From positions 124,001 to 188,000 of the forward strand of contig NZ_CP076855.1 in assembly GCF_018987265.1 (NCBI RefSeq): 64,000 bases of DNA, in the 5' to 3' direction. This document shows positions 16,265-24,761 of the stretch, piece by piece. This stretch comes from Rhizobium sp. WYJ-E13. Lineage in GTDB: Bacteria > Pseudomonadota > Alphaproteobacteria > Rhizobiales > Rhizobiaceae. Made by a program: the position numbers and the translations under genes. Every line of letters begins with the position of its first letter. Within the stretch, counting starts at the first letter, position 1. The notes beneath the pieces are model-generated. The model made no database searches. It had not been told where the DNA came from and saw nothing but the letters and a program-made list of their open reading frames with translations.

Positions 16265-16911
16265 TCAAGTTTTATGGCTATTTCCGGAGCTCGTCGGCTT
16301 ATCGCTGCCGGATCGCTTTCAATCTAAAAGGCGTCCAAACGGATTTTGCGTCCGTCCACCTACGTCGGGAGGGAGGGCAGCAAAAGCACCCTGACTACCG
16401 CTCCATTAACCCGCAGGCGCTTGTGCCGGCTGTCAAGGATGGAGATTTTGTTCTGACGCAGTCCCTGGCAATCATCGAATGGCTGGACGAAATCCACCCT
16501 CATCCTCCGCTCCTGCCATCGAATGTTGACGAGCGCGCCTGGGTGCGCGCCTTTGCACAATCGATCGCATGCGACATCCATCCGCTGCAGAACCTGCGTG
16601 TTCTGGATTATCTTAAAACAGAGCTCGGCCAAGACCAACACGCCGCAGACCTTTGGTGCCGACGTTGGATTGGTGATGGCCTAAAAGCCTGCGAAGCGCT
16701 GCTCGAGCGTCGGCCGTTCAAAGGCCCGTTTGCCAACGGCGACAGACCGGGTCTGGCAGACATCTGCTTGATACCGCAGTTGTTTTCGGCCGACCGGTTT
16801 GGGGTCGAGATTTCGGAACTGAAACACCTAAACGCAGTACGTGCTGCTTGCGAGGAGCTCGAAGCATTTGCGGCGGCGCATCCTTCAAGACAGCCTGACA
16901 GCGAAGCGTGA
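16261..16911 (+). CDS. Zeta-class GST maleylpyruvate/maleylacetoacetate isomerase
   Basis: A 216-residue zeta-class glutathione transferase. The class signature SSSAYRCRIA (residues 9-18) is intact, followed by NPQALVPAV and QSLAIIEWLDE, which bind glutathione. The C-terminal domain has the usual RPGLADICLIPQ segment. It should isomerise cis to trans ring-cleavage products with glutathione as cofactor. It begins with GTG overlapping the TGA of the hydrolase gene. It is the last recognisable gene of the gentisate operon and the conventional isomerase for a proteobacterium. Confidence 0.88.
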   Translation: MIKFYGYFRSSSAYRCRIAFNLKGVQTDFASVHLRREGGQQKHPDYRSINPQALVPAVKDGDFVLTQSLAIIEWLDEIHPHPPLLPSNVDERAWVRAFAQSIACDIHPLQNLRVLDYLKTELGQDQHAADLWCRRWIGDGLKACEALLERRPFKGPFANGDRPGLADICLIPQLFSADRFGVEISELKHLNAVRAACEELEAFAAAHPSRQPDSEA

Positions 16912-17459
16912 CCGACCAGGCGCATTTCATTGACCCCATCAAAGCGACTGCACCGAGAGAAGGGAATGGCAGGTCTGCAACCTGCAACAAAGAGGCAGGG
17001 GCCGAAGCTGACGGGAAAAACACTTGGAACTACGATCGTACCGCTCTTCCCGCCACATGATTTTAAGATGATCGAGCAGGGCTGCTTCAGGTGCGAGCGT
17101 GTCTGCCATCGGCAGGCCTCGCGTCGATACACGGTGTTAGACGTTGACGCATAGTCGATAATGAACCAAGTGCCTAAGATCGCGCAGCTCCGTCGGCAAC
17201 TGATGAGACCGGAATCCGGCCCATTGCGGCAGTGAAGGTGTGTCGCCATCGTTCCGCTTTGCGCAACGATGCGTTCTCTCGTGTGCTGCTAGTGGTGCAG
17301 CGTTCCAGGTGCCATATAGCCTCAGATATGTGCGGTACGGAAATGAGCGGGCCTCGCTGCACCCGCTTCTTGTACAAGCGGTTGTAATGTGTCCCAGACC
17401 CAACTGGTTGCCGCAATCATGCCTCAAGAACGTTTGTGATAACAACGATAAGGTTGACA
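16912..17459. other. Intergenic stretch without a convincing gene
   Basis: Short open frames occur on both strands but none has a plausible ribosome-binding site together with recognisable sequence. No clear terminator follows the gentisate operon. The promoter for the LLM oxidoreductase presumably lies in the right half. Confidence 0.5.
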
Positions 17460-18479
17460 ATGCAAGTAGGAATTTTCAGCGTTGGCGAAATATCGGCCGA
17501 CCCAACAAACGCAACGCGGCCAACGGAACATGATAAGCTACAGTCGATGGTCACGATGGCAGTCCACGCAGATCAAGCAGGTCTCGATGTGTTCGCGATC
17601 GGCGAACATCACAACCCGCCATTTGTGCCAAGCTCCCCAACCACGATACTCGGCTATATGGCCGCGTTGACCAAACGCATCACGTTGTCGACGTCAACGA
17701 CGCTGATCACCACCAACGATCCCGTCAAGATCGCGGAGGATTTCGGCACCCTCCACCAACTTTCCTCAGGGCGGGTCGATCTGATGCTGGGCCGCGGAAA
17801 CACCGCTGCCGTGTACCCTTGGTTTGGCAAGAACATTGAGGATTCCGTTGAATTGACAATCGAGAACTACGGTCTGCTCCACAAGCTGTGGCGGGAGGAG
17901 AACGTGGACTGGGACGGCAAGCACCGGGCACCCTTGCGTCGTTTTACGTCAACGCCTCGGCCCTTCCAGGGCAAGCCTCCCTTCGTATGGCATGGTTCGG
18001 TCTCCAACCCTGATGTGGCAGAAATTGCGGCTTATTATGGAGATGGATTCTTCACAAACAACTTGTTTGGGCCGGTTAGCCACTTTGGGAAGCTGGTCAA
18101 TCTTTATCGCGAGCGTTTCGCTCACTATGGGCACGGCAAGCCACAAGATGCGATTGTCGGTGCTGGCGGCCAGATATTCATGCGCGCAAACTCGCAGGAT
18201 GCGTTGCGCGAATACCGTCCGTTTTTCGCAAACTCAAGAATTTATCGCGGCGCAGGTTCTGTTGAGAATGTTATGGAAAATACGTCGCTCACTGTTGGCA
18301 GTCCCCAGCAGGTCATCGACAAGACGCTGGCTTTTCGGGAACATTTCGGAAATTACGATCGGCAGCTCTTCACGCTAGAAATGGGCGGCGTTCCGCTAAA
18401 GACCGTTCTTGAACAAATCGATCTACTTGCTGAAAGGGTAGCACCCGTCCTGCGTAAAGAGGTTGCTAGCGGCGGATGA
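17460..18479 (+). CDS. LLM-class flavin-dependent oxidoreductase
   Basis: A 339-residue luciferase-like monooxygenase. It opens MQVGIFSVGEIS, contains IGEHHNPPFVPSSPT (the His-rich second-strand motif), LSTSTTLITTNDPVKIAEDF and SSGRVDLMLGRGN, all usual in FMN-dependent LLM enzymes. These use FMNH2 from a reductase partner and oxygenate or desulfonate small organics. AAGG stands 6 nt before the ATG at 17460; the ORF begins at 17436 without better evidence. It stands alone between gaps, with no reductase gene beside it. Substrate unknown. Confidence 0.85.
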   Translation: MQVGIFSVGEISADPTNATRPTEHDKLQSMVTMAVHADQAGLDVFAIGEHHNPPFVPSSPTTILGYMAALTKRITLSTSTTLITTNDPVKIAEDFGTLHQLSSGRVDLMLGRGNTAAVYPWFGKNIEDSVELTIENYGLLHKLWREENVDWDGKHRAPLRRFTSTPRPFQGKPPFVWHGSVSNPDVAEIAAYYGDGFFTNNLFGPVSHFGKLVNLYRERFAHYGHGKPQDAIVGAGGQIFMRANSQDALREYRPFFANSRIYRGAGSVENVMENTSLTVGSPQQVIDKTLAFREHFGNYDRQLFTLEMGGVPLKTVLEQIDLLAERVAPVLRKEVASGG

Positions 18480-19054
18480 GCAATCGGTAACGCAAGCTGA
18501 AAGGCGGTGGCCCTGTGCTCAACATTCGAAAATATGACTCGCCCAAATATCGTCCAGGCGCGAACACCGCGAATGGCGTCTGGTGCGGGTGAAGCCTATT
18601 TTAAAGCACTCGCCCCTGTTTCGATGACGGCGTTTCGCGTTGGTTGACCTGGACATTCTTCCGCTTCGCAGCCGTCAGCATTGCGAAAGGTCAGCCGGAG
18701 CGGCCAGCGGCGATTAACCCGTCCGCATGCCTGTCTCTCAGCGGGACGGGGATAGACAATGCCAAGCCGTGGTACATTAAAGCGGTGACGCGTCTATCCT
18801 CGACAATGCAAGTTGGATCAGGTCCGCACCGGAATACACTCGAAAGCGTGATGCCAAAGTCATGCAGTTCACTGGTAGCCGTGCGCAGACCGGAAAGCTG
18901 GCGGCGATGACCGTCCGGATACTAAACCGCGCACGGCTGCATGGCCAATTCAATAATGCCTTATGTTTCGAGAGATGTCTCTTCAAAAATTCTGCCTGAC
19001 ATGCCACACTGGGCCGTTCCAAGAACCTTTGATCGCCAGCGTCCGCCGCTAAGT
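18480..19054. other. Intergenic stretch without a convincing gene
   Basis: No frame shows family resemblance. The open frame beginning at 18941 becomes protein-like only from 19055, where the DUF6894 sequence starts. Confidence 0.5.
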
Positions 19055-19288
19055 ATGCCTAGATTTTACTTCCATATCCGGACACGAGAAAGCTTCGACC
19101 CTGACTATGATGGGGTTGAAATCCGTGCGGATGACGGAATTGCCGAAGCCATTGCGATCGCACGTAGGATGGTTTTTGAACTCGTTACAAACAACGAACC
19201 TATTGACGGTCTATGGTTCGAAATCACGAATTGCCACGGCCTTTTGGTAGCTGAACTACCGTTCCGTTCCTGTGCTCAGTTGCAATAA
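19055..19288 (+). CDS. DUF6894-type small protein
   Basis: A 77-residue protein that begins MPRFYFHIRTRESFDPDYDGVEI and continues with an alanine-rich helix (GIAEAIAIARRMV) and a C-terminal strand. This is the layout of the DUF6894 family, common in Rhizobium, Methylobacterium and Bradyrhizobium and of unknown function. The frame is open from 18941, but similarity starts at the ATG at 19055. The ribosome-binding site is weak. It stands alone between two empty stretches. Confidence 0.6.
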   Translation: MPRFYFHIRTRESFDPDYDGVEIRADDGIAEAIAIARRMVFELVTNNEPIDGLWFEITNCHGLLVAELPFRSCAQLQ

Positions 19289-20065
19289 TCGTGGCAGCTT
19301 GGTTGTTGTTCCCAGGTCCGAATAATTCGCGTGACCGACAGCCCGAAGCCGCGCGGTTTTGCAACATCATCTGGAAGCTCCGCGGACCGGTAGGAACAGG
19401 TATAATGTCTCAAGGGAGCAGCTATGCGCATCGGGCCGAATAGTCAAGCCGAAGCGTGGGGGTGGCGATCGCTAGCGTCTTGGTGTTCTTCGTGTTTACC
19501 CAAACGGGTTGGTCTGAGGTGCCCGTCTAGTTGCAAGCGCGCCTCTTCAGCCGGACGCGTAACGGCTGCTGCGATAGCTATACACGCGAATAGGTCGGGC
19601 AACGACCGCATGAGTTTGGTGAAACCTTCGTATAAGGGGTCTCGCCTTAAAACAACGGCTATGTTGGCATTGTATTGCTGTTTTAATCGTTGATCGCACA
19701 AGAATTCGCCGCGGAACAAGGAGGGGCTGATGTCGGCAAGCTTACGACTATGTGGAGCGAAAGTGTGACCGAGATATGCCCCATCTTCCGCCATTGGGCT
19801 TGGCGAGCACGCTGTTTGGAGGCGAAACGCGACAGCCTGCTTCCGTCGCCGCACCCTCGACCGTTTCGGCGCACTTCGAGCTTGCATGACATCGGCTGTG
19901 GCACGCGAGCCGCACAGTTCCTCAGGTTTCGATCACCGATAGATCAATGCGAGCGGGTTCTGCAAACGGTGTGATACCCGCTCGGTGTTCCGCCCCCTCG
20001 CAGAAGATTAAGCACGCACCGAGCACTTCAATTGCAACGTCCAGATTTGCATGGAAGGAATAGTT
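19289..20065. other. Intergenic stretch without a convincing gene
   Basis: Several overlapping open frames of 60-150 codons occur on both strands, but their composition is arginine/serine-rich and shadow-like, with no recognisable domain. I see no terminator or operator I would defend. Confidence 0.45.
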
Positions 20066-20875
20066 ATGGACCACCCCTTGAAGCAATCCCAAACCGGACG
20101 CTTGCGCGTCGTCGTCATCGGCGCCGGCTTTGGTGGTATTGCGGTGGGCCGATCGCTGCGGAGACTGCCCGTTGACCTTACCATTGTCGACCGCCGCAAC
20201 TTCCATCTTTTCCAACCGCTGCTTTACCAGGTTGCCACCGCCGCACTTTCGCCGGGTGACATCTCATGGCCGATAAGAAGCATCTTTTCCCGACAGGAGA
20301 ACGCTCGTGTGGTGATGATGAACGTCAGCTCGGTTGATACGCGGGCGAGGACGATATCGGACGGAGTTGAGGCTCTGGGCTACGATATCTTAGTTCTCGC
20401 GACCGGCGCCACCCACGCCTATTTTGGTCATGAGGATTGGGAAAAATTTGCTCCGGGGCTGAAAACGGTCGACGATGCTCGGGCAATTCGAGAGCACATC
20501 CTATACGCACTGGAGATGGCCGAAAGAACCAACAATCCTGACGAGCGCCACAAATTCATGTCTGTGGTGATCGTTGGCGGTGGCGCGACTGGAGTAGAGA
20601 TGGCTGGAGCCGTTGCAGAACTGGCGCACCGAACGCTGGTCGGGCAATTTCGGAACATCGATACTCGTGAGATTCGTATAGTTCTTATGGAGGCAGGGCC
20701 GCGCTTGCTGCCTGCTTTCCCCTGCGAGTTATCCGATAAAGCGGAAACCTCACTGACAAGGATGGGCATAGAAGTCCGCACGCGAACACCGGTCGTCGAT
20801 TGCCACGCGAACGGCGTCTCAGTCGCAGGCGAAAACAAACCCCGACTTCGTCGATCGACTGAGGCGCGGAAGTAG
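20066..20875 (+). pseudogene. Truncated type II NADH dehydrogenase (NDH-2)
   Basis: The frame encodes 269 residues of an NDH-2-like flavoprotein. It has the FAD motif VVVIGAGFGGIAVGRSL, NFHLFQPLLYQVATAALSPGDI, the ATGATHAYFGHEDWEKFAPGLK block, and the NADH motif VVIVGGGATGVEMAGAVAEL. Intact enzymes have about 400-440 residues and transfer electrons from NADH to quinone at the membrane. Here homology stops around the segment before the second FAD loop, after which 15 unrelated residues lead to the stop, so the quinone-site and membrane-binding C-terminus is absent. A good GGAAGGA precedes the ATG at 20066. It is most likely inactive. Confidence 0.8.
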
Positions 20876-21225
20876 CATGAATTCCCCTGATCGAGCGACA
20901 TACTACGGCGGTGACGCCCGAGGATATACCGACTGTCCGGCACTAGAGGAGGCTTCAGTCAGTTGAACTAGTTTCGCGTTGATAGGCGCCCCGTGTTTTG
21001 CGCCAAGTTCATCCTTGTTGCAGACATCGGGTCGACTGGAAAGCGGGACGTAAGCCTATGTGAATGCCTCCATCTAACTCAACTGTTCTCCTTGACATCC
21101 GCCGCTCGCTGTTCGTTCCGTTCGACGTAATGGAATGTCAATGAGTACGGGAAAGACGGCCTCGTGTCTTTTGCGGTGGCAGCCATGCCACTGCAAAAAA
21201 TTGCGGACAACCCATGTCACGGCCA
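20876..21225. other. Intergenic stretch after the truncated NDH-2
   Basis: No open frame continues the missing NDH-2 C-terminus. The sequence has no recognisable gene or repeat; it may be the scar of the deletion. Confidence 0.45.
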
Positions 21226-22404
21226 TTATTGCGGGTGGGCTTCGGCCCAAGGATTTCCCACCATTTCATACGTCTTGACCACCACGTTCTGAAGTCTTCC
21301 GTTCACATTCTGAACCTGGCGGATGTACATGTTGTGATTCATCTCACGGGTCTGTGGATCGATGCGCTTGGGACCACTCGGGCTGTTCCAAGCAAAGCCC
21401 TTGACCGCTGCCATTGCCGTGTCAGGGTTGAAGGGCCCGTCCGTTTGCGCTTCGACCATACGGTAGATCAGGTGGATGCCGTCATAAGGAGATATGTTGT
21501 TGTTTCCAACGCGGTAGTCGGCGCCAAACTTCTCGGTAACGACTTTCGTGAAGGCCTCATTTTCAGGATTCTTGAGGGAGGCCGCATAAAAGATCGCGGA
21601 ATAGACACCTGCGATATCTGGCCCGTAAAGGTGGAGATCAGGATCGTCGGTCTCAGCGATGCCAATTATCATCGTTGACTTTGTCAGACCATGTGCAGCC
21701 AATGCGTTGAAGAAGCCGACCGATGGTGCGCCGTTCGGAAGAAAGGTGATAATGACGTCCGGTGCAGCGTTGGCGATCCGCTCCGCAAAGGCTGCAAAAT
21801 CAACAGTGTTCAGCGGTATCCTATCCTCGCCTACGATCGAGCCGCCTTTCTCCGTAAAGCGCCGCGTGAACGCTTCCTGGACTTCATGTCCGGGAGCGTA
21901 GTCTGCGACCGCAATATAAGCCTTCCTCTTGCCGCTTTCGCTCGCGAAATCTGCCTGTGCATAGGCCGGTTGCCAGATGTTTTCGCCTGCACGCACGAAG
22001 TACGGAGACATTCGCATCAATTGCGGCGCCGAGGACACGCTGAGAACAGATGGCGTTTTGGTTTCGTTAATTACCGATGCAACAGCTGTCGCTTCAGGAG
22101 ATAGGTAAAAACCGGTGAGGATCGATACACGGTCCTTCACGATCAGCTGTTCGGCAAGGCTTTTCGCCAGCGCCGGATTAGACCCTCCTATATCCTTATA
22201 GACGAATTCAATATCGTGCGATCCTGCTTTTGCCCCATGCTGGGCGACATAGACCTCGATCGATTCCCGAAGTTGCTTGCCAGCCTGCGCGTAGGGACCG
22301 GAAAACTGTCCAATCACACCGACCTTGACAGTATCCGCTTTGACGCCACCAGCAGCAAAACCGAACAGCACGGCGGCAACGGCGAATTGCTTGAGTACCC
22401 GCAT
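21226..22404 (-). CDS. Periplasmic substrate-binding protein of Liv type (copy 2, orphan)
   Basis: A 392-residue paralogue of the protein at 6363: after a signal peptide (about 1-23, ending KA-D) it reads DTVKVGVIGQFSGPYA and then tracks copy 1 closely, including identical blocks such as YKDIGGSNPALAKSLAEQL and the C-terminal KTYEMVGNPWA. No permease or ATPase genes accompany it, so it probably feeds the LivHMGF complex at 2.9-6.3 kb. GGAGG is 5 nt before the ATG at 22404; the longer frame to 22443 crosses the operator. A perfect TGCAC-N13-GTGCA is 35 nt upstream, as for copy 1. Confidence 0.87.
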   Translation of the reverse strand: MRVLKQFAVAAVLFGFAAGGVKADTVKVGVIGQFSGPYAQAGKQLRESIEVYVAQHGAKAGSHDIEFVYKDIGGSNPALAKSLAEQLIVKDRVSILTGFYLSPEATAVASVINETKTPSVLSVSSAPQLMRMSPYFVRAGENIWQPAYAQADFASESGKRKAYIAVADYAPGHEVQEAFTRRFTEKGGSIVGEDRIPLNTVDFAAFAERIANAAPDVIITFLPNGAPSVGFFNALAAHGLTKSTMIIGIAETDDPDLHLYGPDIAGVYSAIFYAASLKNPENEAFTKVVTEKFGADYRVGNNNISPYDGIHLIYRMVEAQTDGPFNPDTAMAAVKGFAWNSPSGPKRIDPQTREMNHNMYIRQVQNVNGRLQNVVVKTYEMVGNPWAEAHPQ

Positions 22405-22438
22405 CCCATCCTCCTTGAGTATTCTCAAATGTGAGTAA

Positions 22439-22461
22439 TGCACAATTCATTATTTTGTGCA
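22439..22461. promoter_or_regulatory. Putative GntR operator upstream of binding-protein copy 2
   Basis: Perfect TGCAC (22439-22443)-N13-GTGCA (22457-22461), 35 nt before the start at 22404. Another GTGC follows about ten bases on, at 22470-22473. Same arms and spacing as at 7583 and 13513. Confidence 0.72.
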
Positions 22462-22537
22462 AATAAATTGTGCTTGTGCGGCGCGACTTCAGACGCGTGA
22501 CGACGCGCTGTCATCTTTCGGAAGGGCCGATTTGCTT

Positions 22538-23569
22538 TCAACGAACTGCTGGCAATTGCTCGGCGTCTACTACCAGAACAATTTTGCCGGTCACTTCCCC
22601 GGTTTCCAGCAGTTGATGGGCCTCGGCGGCCGCTTCCAGGGGCAACATCAAGGCGATATCAGCCTTGATTCGCCCCTCTGCCGCTGCAGCAAGGCTACGT
22701 TCGGTATCGATAGGCCTTTGACCGGTGGATCCGATCACCGTTAACTGGCGCATATAAAGCCGGCTTACATCAAGGGGAACCACGCCGCCGCCGTGTGATC
22801 CGGCAGTTACAAGCCGGCCGCCCCTAGCCAGGCAAGCAAGTGCCTTTGGGAAAAGCACGGGATCGGACACGTTTTCGAAGACGACGTCGACGCCGCGTCC
22901 ATTGGTCAGTTTCATAACTTCGACCTCGAGGTCGTCTTCCCTGTAGTTGACGCCGAAATCAGCGCCACTTTTCACTGCAGACGTCACCCGGGCGTTGCTG
23001 CCGGCTCCTGCAATGACGCTTGCTCCCAGTAGCTTGGCAACCTGTACGCCAGCTGATCCCAGTCCGCCTGAGGCACCCATCACAAGAACCGTCTGTCCCT
23101 CGTCAAGTTGCGCCTTGTCCGCCAGCAGGTGGAATGCCATGGGAGCGTGGCGCGCAATGACAACCGCCTCCGCCAATCCGAGATTGCCGGGAACGAGGTG
23201 GGTCGCCTCTTCGGGCACTGTCACAAATTGCGCATACCCTCCCCACGACTGAACGCCAAGCAATGTTGGCCCTTGCGACCCGGCGGCAGGCTTCAAGATC
23301 GGATAGGTAACAACACGATCTCCAACCTTCCTTGACCCGACACCATCACCGACCGCGACTATCACGCCAGCCGGGTCGACGCCAAGCACGTGCGGCAGCG
23401 CGATCGGGCGAGGATATCTCCCTGCCCTCACAGCCAGATCCAATGTGCGGTTGACAGACACTGCGGCGACGGCAATCACCACCCAGCCCGGCCGGGGCTC
23501 CGGGCGCTCCACCTCCTCCATTGCAAGATTATCAGGTGGACCGAACTCCCTAAGCACCATCGCTTTCAT
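22538..23569 (-). CDS. Zinc-less MDR oxidoreductase, copy 2
   Basis: A 343-residue paralogue of the enzyme at 9111: MKAMVLREFGPPDNLAMEEVERPEP, cofactor motif GASGGLGSAGVQVAK, and shared blocks such as SHGGGVVPLDVSRLYM. It is a quinone oxidoreductase-type MDR without evident zinc ligands. GGAGGGA lies 6 nt before the ATG at 23569. It lies between the amidohydrolase gene (71 nt upstream) and binding-protein copy 2. Together with the latter it repeats part of the first cluster, suggesting a block duplication followed by loss, or paralogous use for a second substrate. Confidence 0.85.
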   Translation of the reverse strand: MKAMVLREFGPPDNLAMEEVERPEPRPGWVVIAVAAVSVNRTLDLAVRAGRYPRPIALPHVLGVDPAGVIVAVGDGVGSRKVGDRVVTYPILKPAAGSQGPTLLGVQSWGGYAQFVTVPEEATHLVPGNLGLAEAVVIARHAPMAFHLLADKAQLDEGQTVLVMGASGGLGSAGVQVAKLLGASVIAGAGSNARVTSAVKSGADFGVNYREDDLEVEVMKLTNGRGVDVVFENVSDPVLFPKALACLARGGRLVTAGSHGGGVVPLDVSRLYMRQLTVIGSTGQRPIDTERSLAAAAEGRIKADIALMLPLEAAAEAHQLLETGEVTGKIVLVVDAEQLPAVR

Positions 23570-23602
23570 GCGGCGTCCCTCCATTTCACCGTTCAGGCTG
23601 TA

Positions 23603-23624
23603 GCAGGCATTACGCGATGCCTGC
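23603..23624. repeat. Perfect 8-bp-arm inverted repeat
   Basis: GCAGGCAT (23603-23610), a 6-nt loop, ATGCCTGC (23617-23624), between the amidohydrolase stop and the MDR copy 2 start. There is no T-tract after it on the minus strand, so an operator or an RNA processing stem is as likely as a terminator. Confidence 0.5.
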
Positions 23625-23640
23625 AATTTAACCAGCAATG

Positions 23641-24660
23641 TCAGTCTGCTGGATTCAAGCCAAATAGTTTTTCCGCATTGCGGTAGCAGATTTTTTCCAT
23701 GTCCTGTTTTGCAAGGTCGAGCGAACCGAGAACCTCAAGCGTGTCGCGTATATATCCAGGTCCCTTTTCGGGATCAAAGGGGGAATCGGACGCGAATAGC
23801 ACCCGATCGCTTCCATAAAAATCCAAGCCGCAAAGGGTTGCAGGCCTAGACCCGAAAACGGCTGTGTCGGCATAGAAGTCCTTGAAGTAGTCGAGCGGCC
23901 GACGTTTCAGTCGCTTGAGGACGAGGGACAGGTCTTCGTCCGTCGTGCGTTTGCCCAGTTGGTCCCAACCAGGGCCTACGCGACCTTCAAAGTATGGGAC
24001 CATCGCACCCATGTGATGGGCAAGTATCTTCAGATCGGGGAGCTTGTCCATCATACCCGAAAATACTAATCGAGCCATTGCAGCGCTTGTTTCGTAAGGC
24101 CAGCCGAAAGTCCACCAGATCTCGTATTTTGACTTATCTTCCGTGGCATAATCCGTCATTGAGGCTGTCCTGGACGGATGAAGCAGCACCGGCTTGCCGT
24201 GCTTGGCAGCCATTTCGAATATCGGAAAAAACCGGTCATCGTCGAGTGGCGCACCATTGATGTTCGTATGGATCTGGAGACCGTTTGCACCGAGCTCGGT
24301 AAAGGCACGCTCAGCCTCACGTGCCGCTTCTTCGGGTGCGTTCATCGCAAGAGACGCGACGAAGCCCGCAAATCGGTCTGGATGTCTCTCGACAAGCTCT
24401 GCCTGGCCGTCATTGCCGATACGCGCGAGCTCGCTCGAAACGGCGCCGCTGCCCATCGCCTCGAGCGGTGGCATGCCGAGCGACAGAACTTGTTGGTAAT
24501 CGGCGAACTCGTCCATGACCTTAAAACGGGTATCGAGATCGTAAATGCACGGAATACCCTGCATGCGCCGGCCGATATCCTTGCCGGCGCCGTCCAGTTT
24601 CTGGACGCGCTCCCAGAGCGCGTGAGGGAAGAAATGGTTGAATGCGTCTATGTATCTCAC
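23641..24660 (-). CDS. Amidohydrolase-2 family protein (ACMSD-like decarboxylase or hydrolase)
   Basis: A 339-residue TIM-barrel metal-dependent protein. It starts RYIDAFNHFFPHALW: where HxH normally binds the metal, the first position is Phe7 and only His9 remains. Further ligands are plausible in VLLHPSRT, ILAHHMGAM and FASDSPFDPE. Relatives include aminocarboxymuconate-semialdehyde, gamma-resorcylate and 5-carboxyvanillate decarboxylases. GTG at 24660 is chosen because AGGAGG is 7 nt upstream; the frame continues to 24801 over the LysR promoter. It is divergent from a LysR gene and heads a run with MDR copy 2. It may decarboxylate an aromatic acid. Confidence 0.82.
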   Translation of the reverse strand: MRYIDAFNHFFPHALWERVQKLDGAGKDIGRRMQGIPCIYDLDTRFKVMDEFADYQQVLSLGMPPLEAMGSGAVSSELARIGNDGQAELVERHPDRFAGFVASLAMNAPEEAAREAERAFTELGANGLQIHTNINGAPLDDDRFFPIFEMAAKHGKPVLLHPSRTASMTDYATEDKSKYEIWWTFGWPYETSAAMARLVFSGMMDKLPDLKILAHHMGAMVPYFEGRVGPGWDQLGKRTTDEDLSLVLKRLKRRPLDYFKDFYADTAVFGSRPATLCGLDFYGSDRVLFASDSPFDPEKGPGYIRDTLEVLGSLDLAKQDMEKICYRNAEKLFGLNPAD

Positions 24661-24761
24661 GGCTGATCCTCCTGTGTGCGACGAGGCTAGACGCGACATG
24701 ACAGGCCGACAAATACCGTTTACCTTGACGAGCCATAACCAAAACTTAGAGCGAAACGACA

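Noticed and set aside
1990..16911. Firm naming of the cluster as a naringenin (fde) pathway
   Set aside because: Only general family parallels are visible; gene order and several members differ, so it is kept as a hypothesis.
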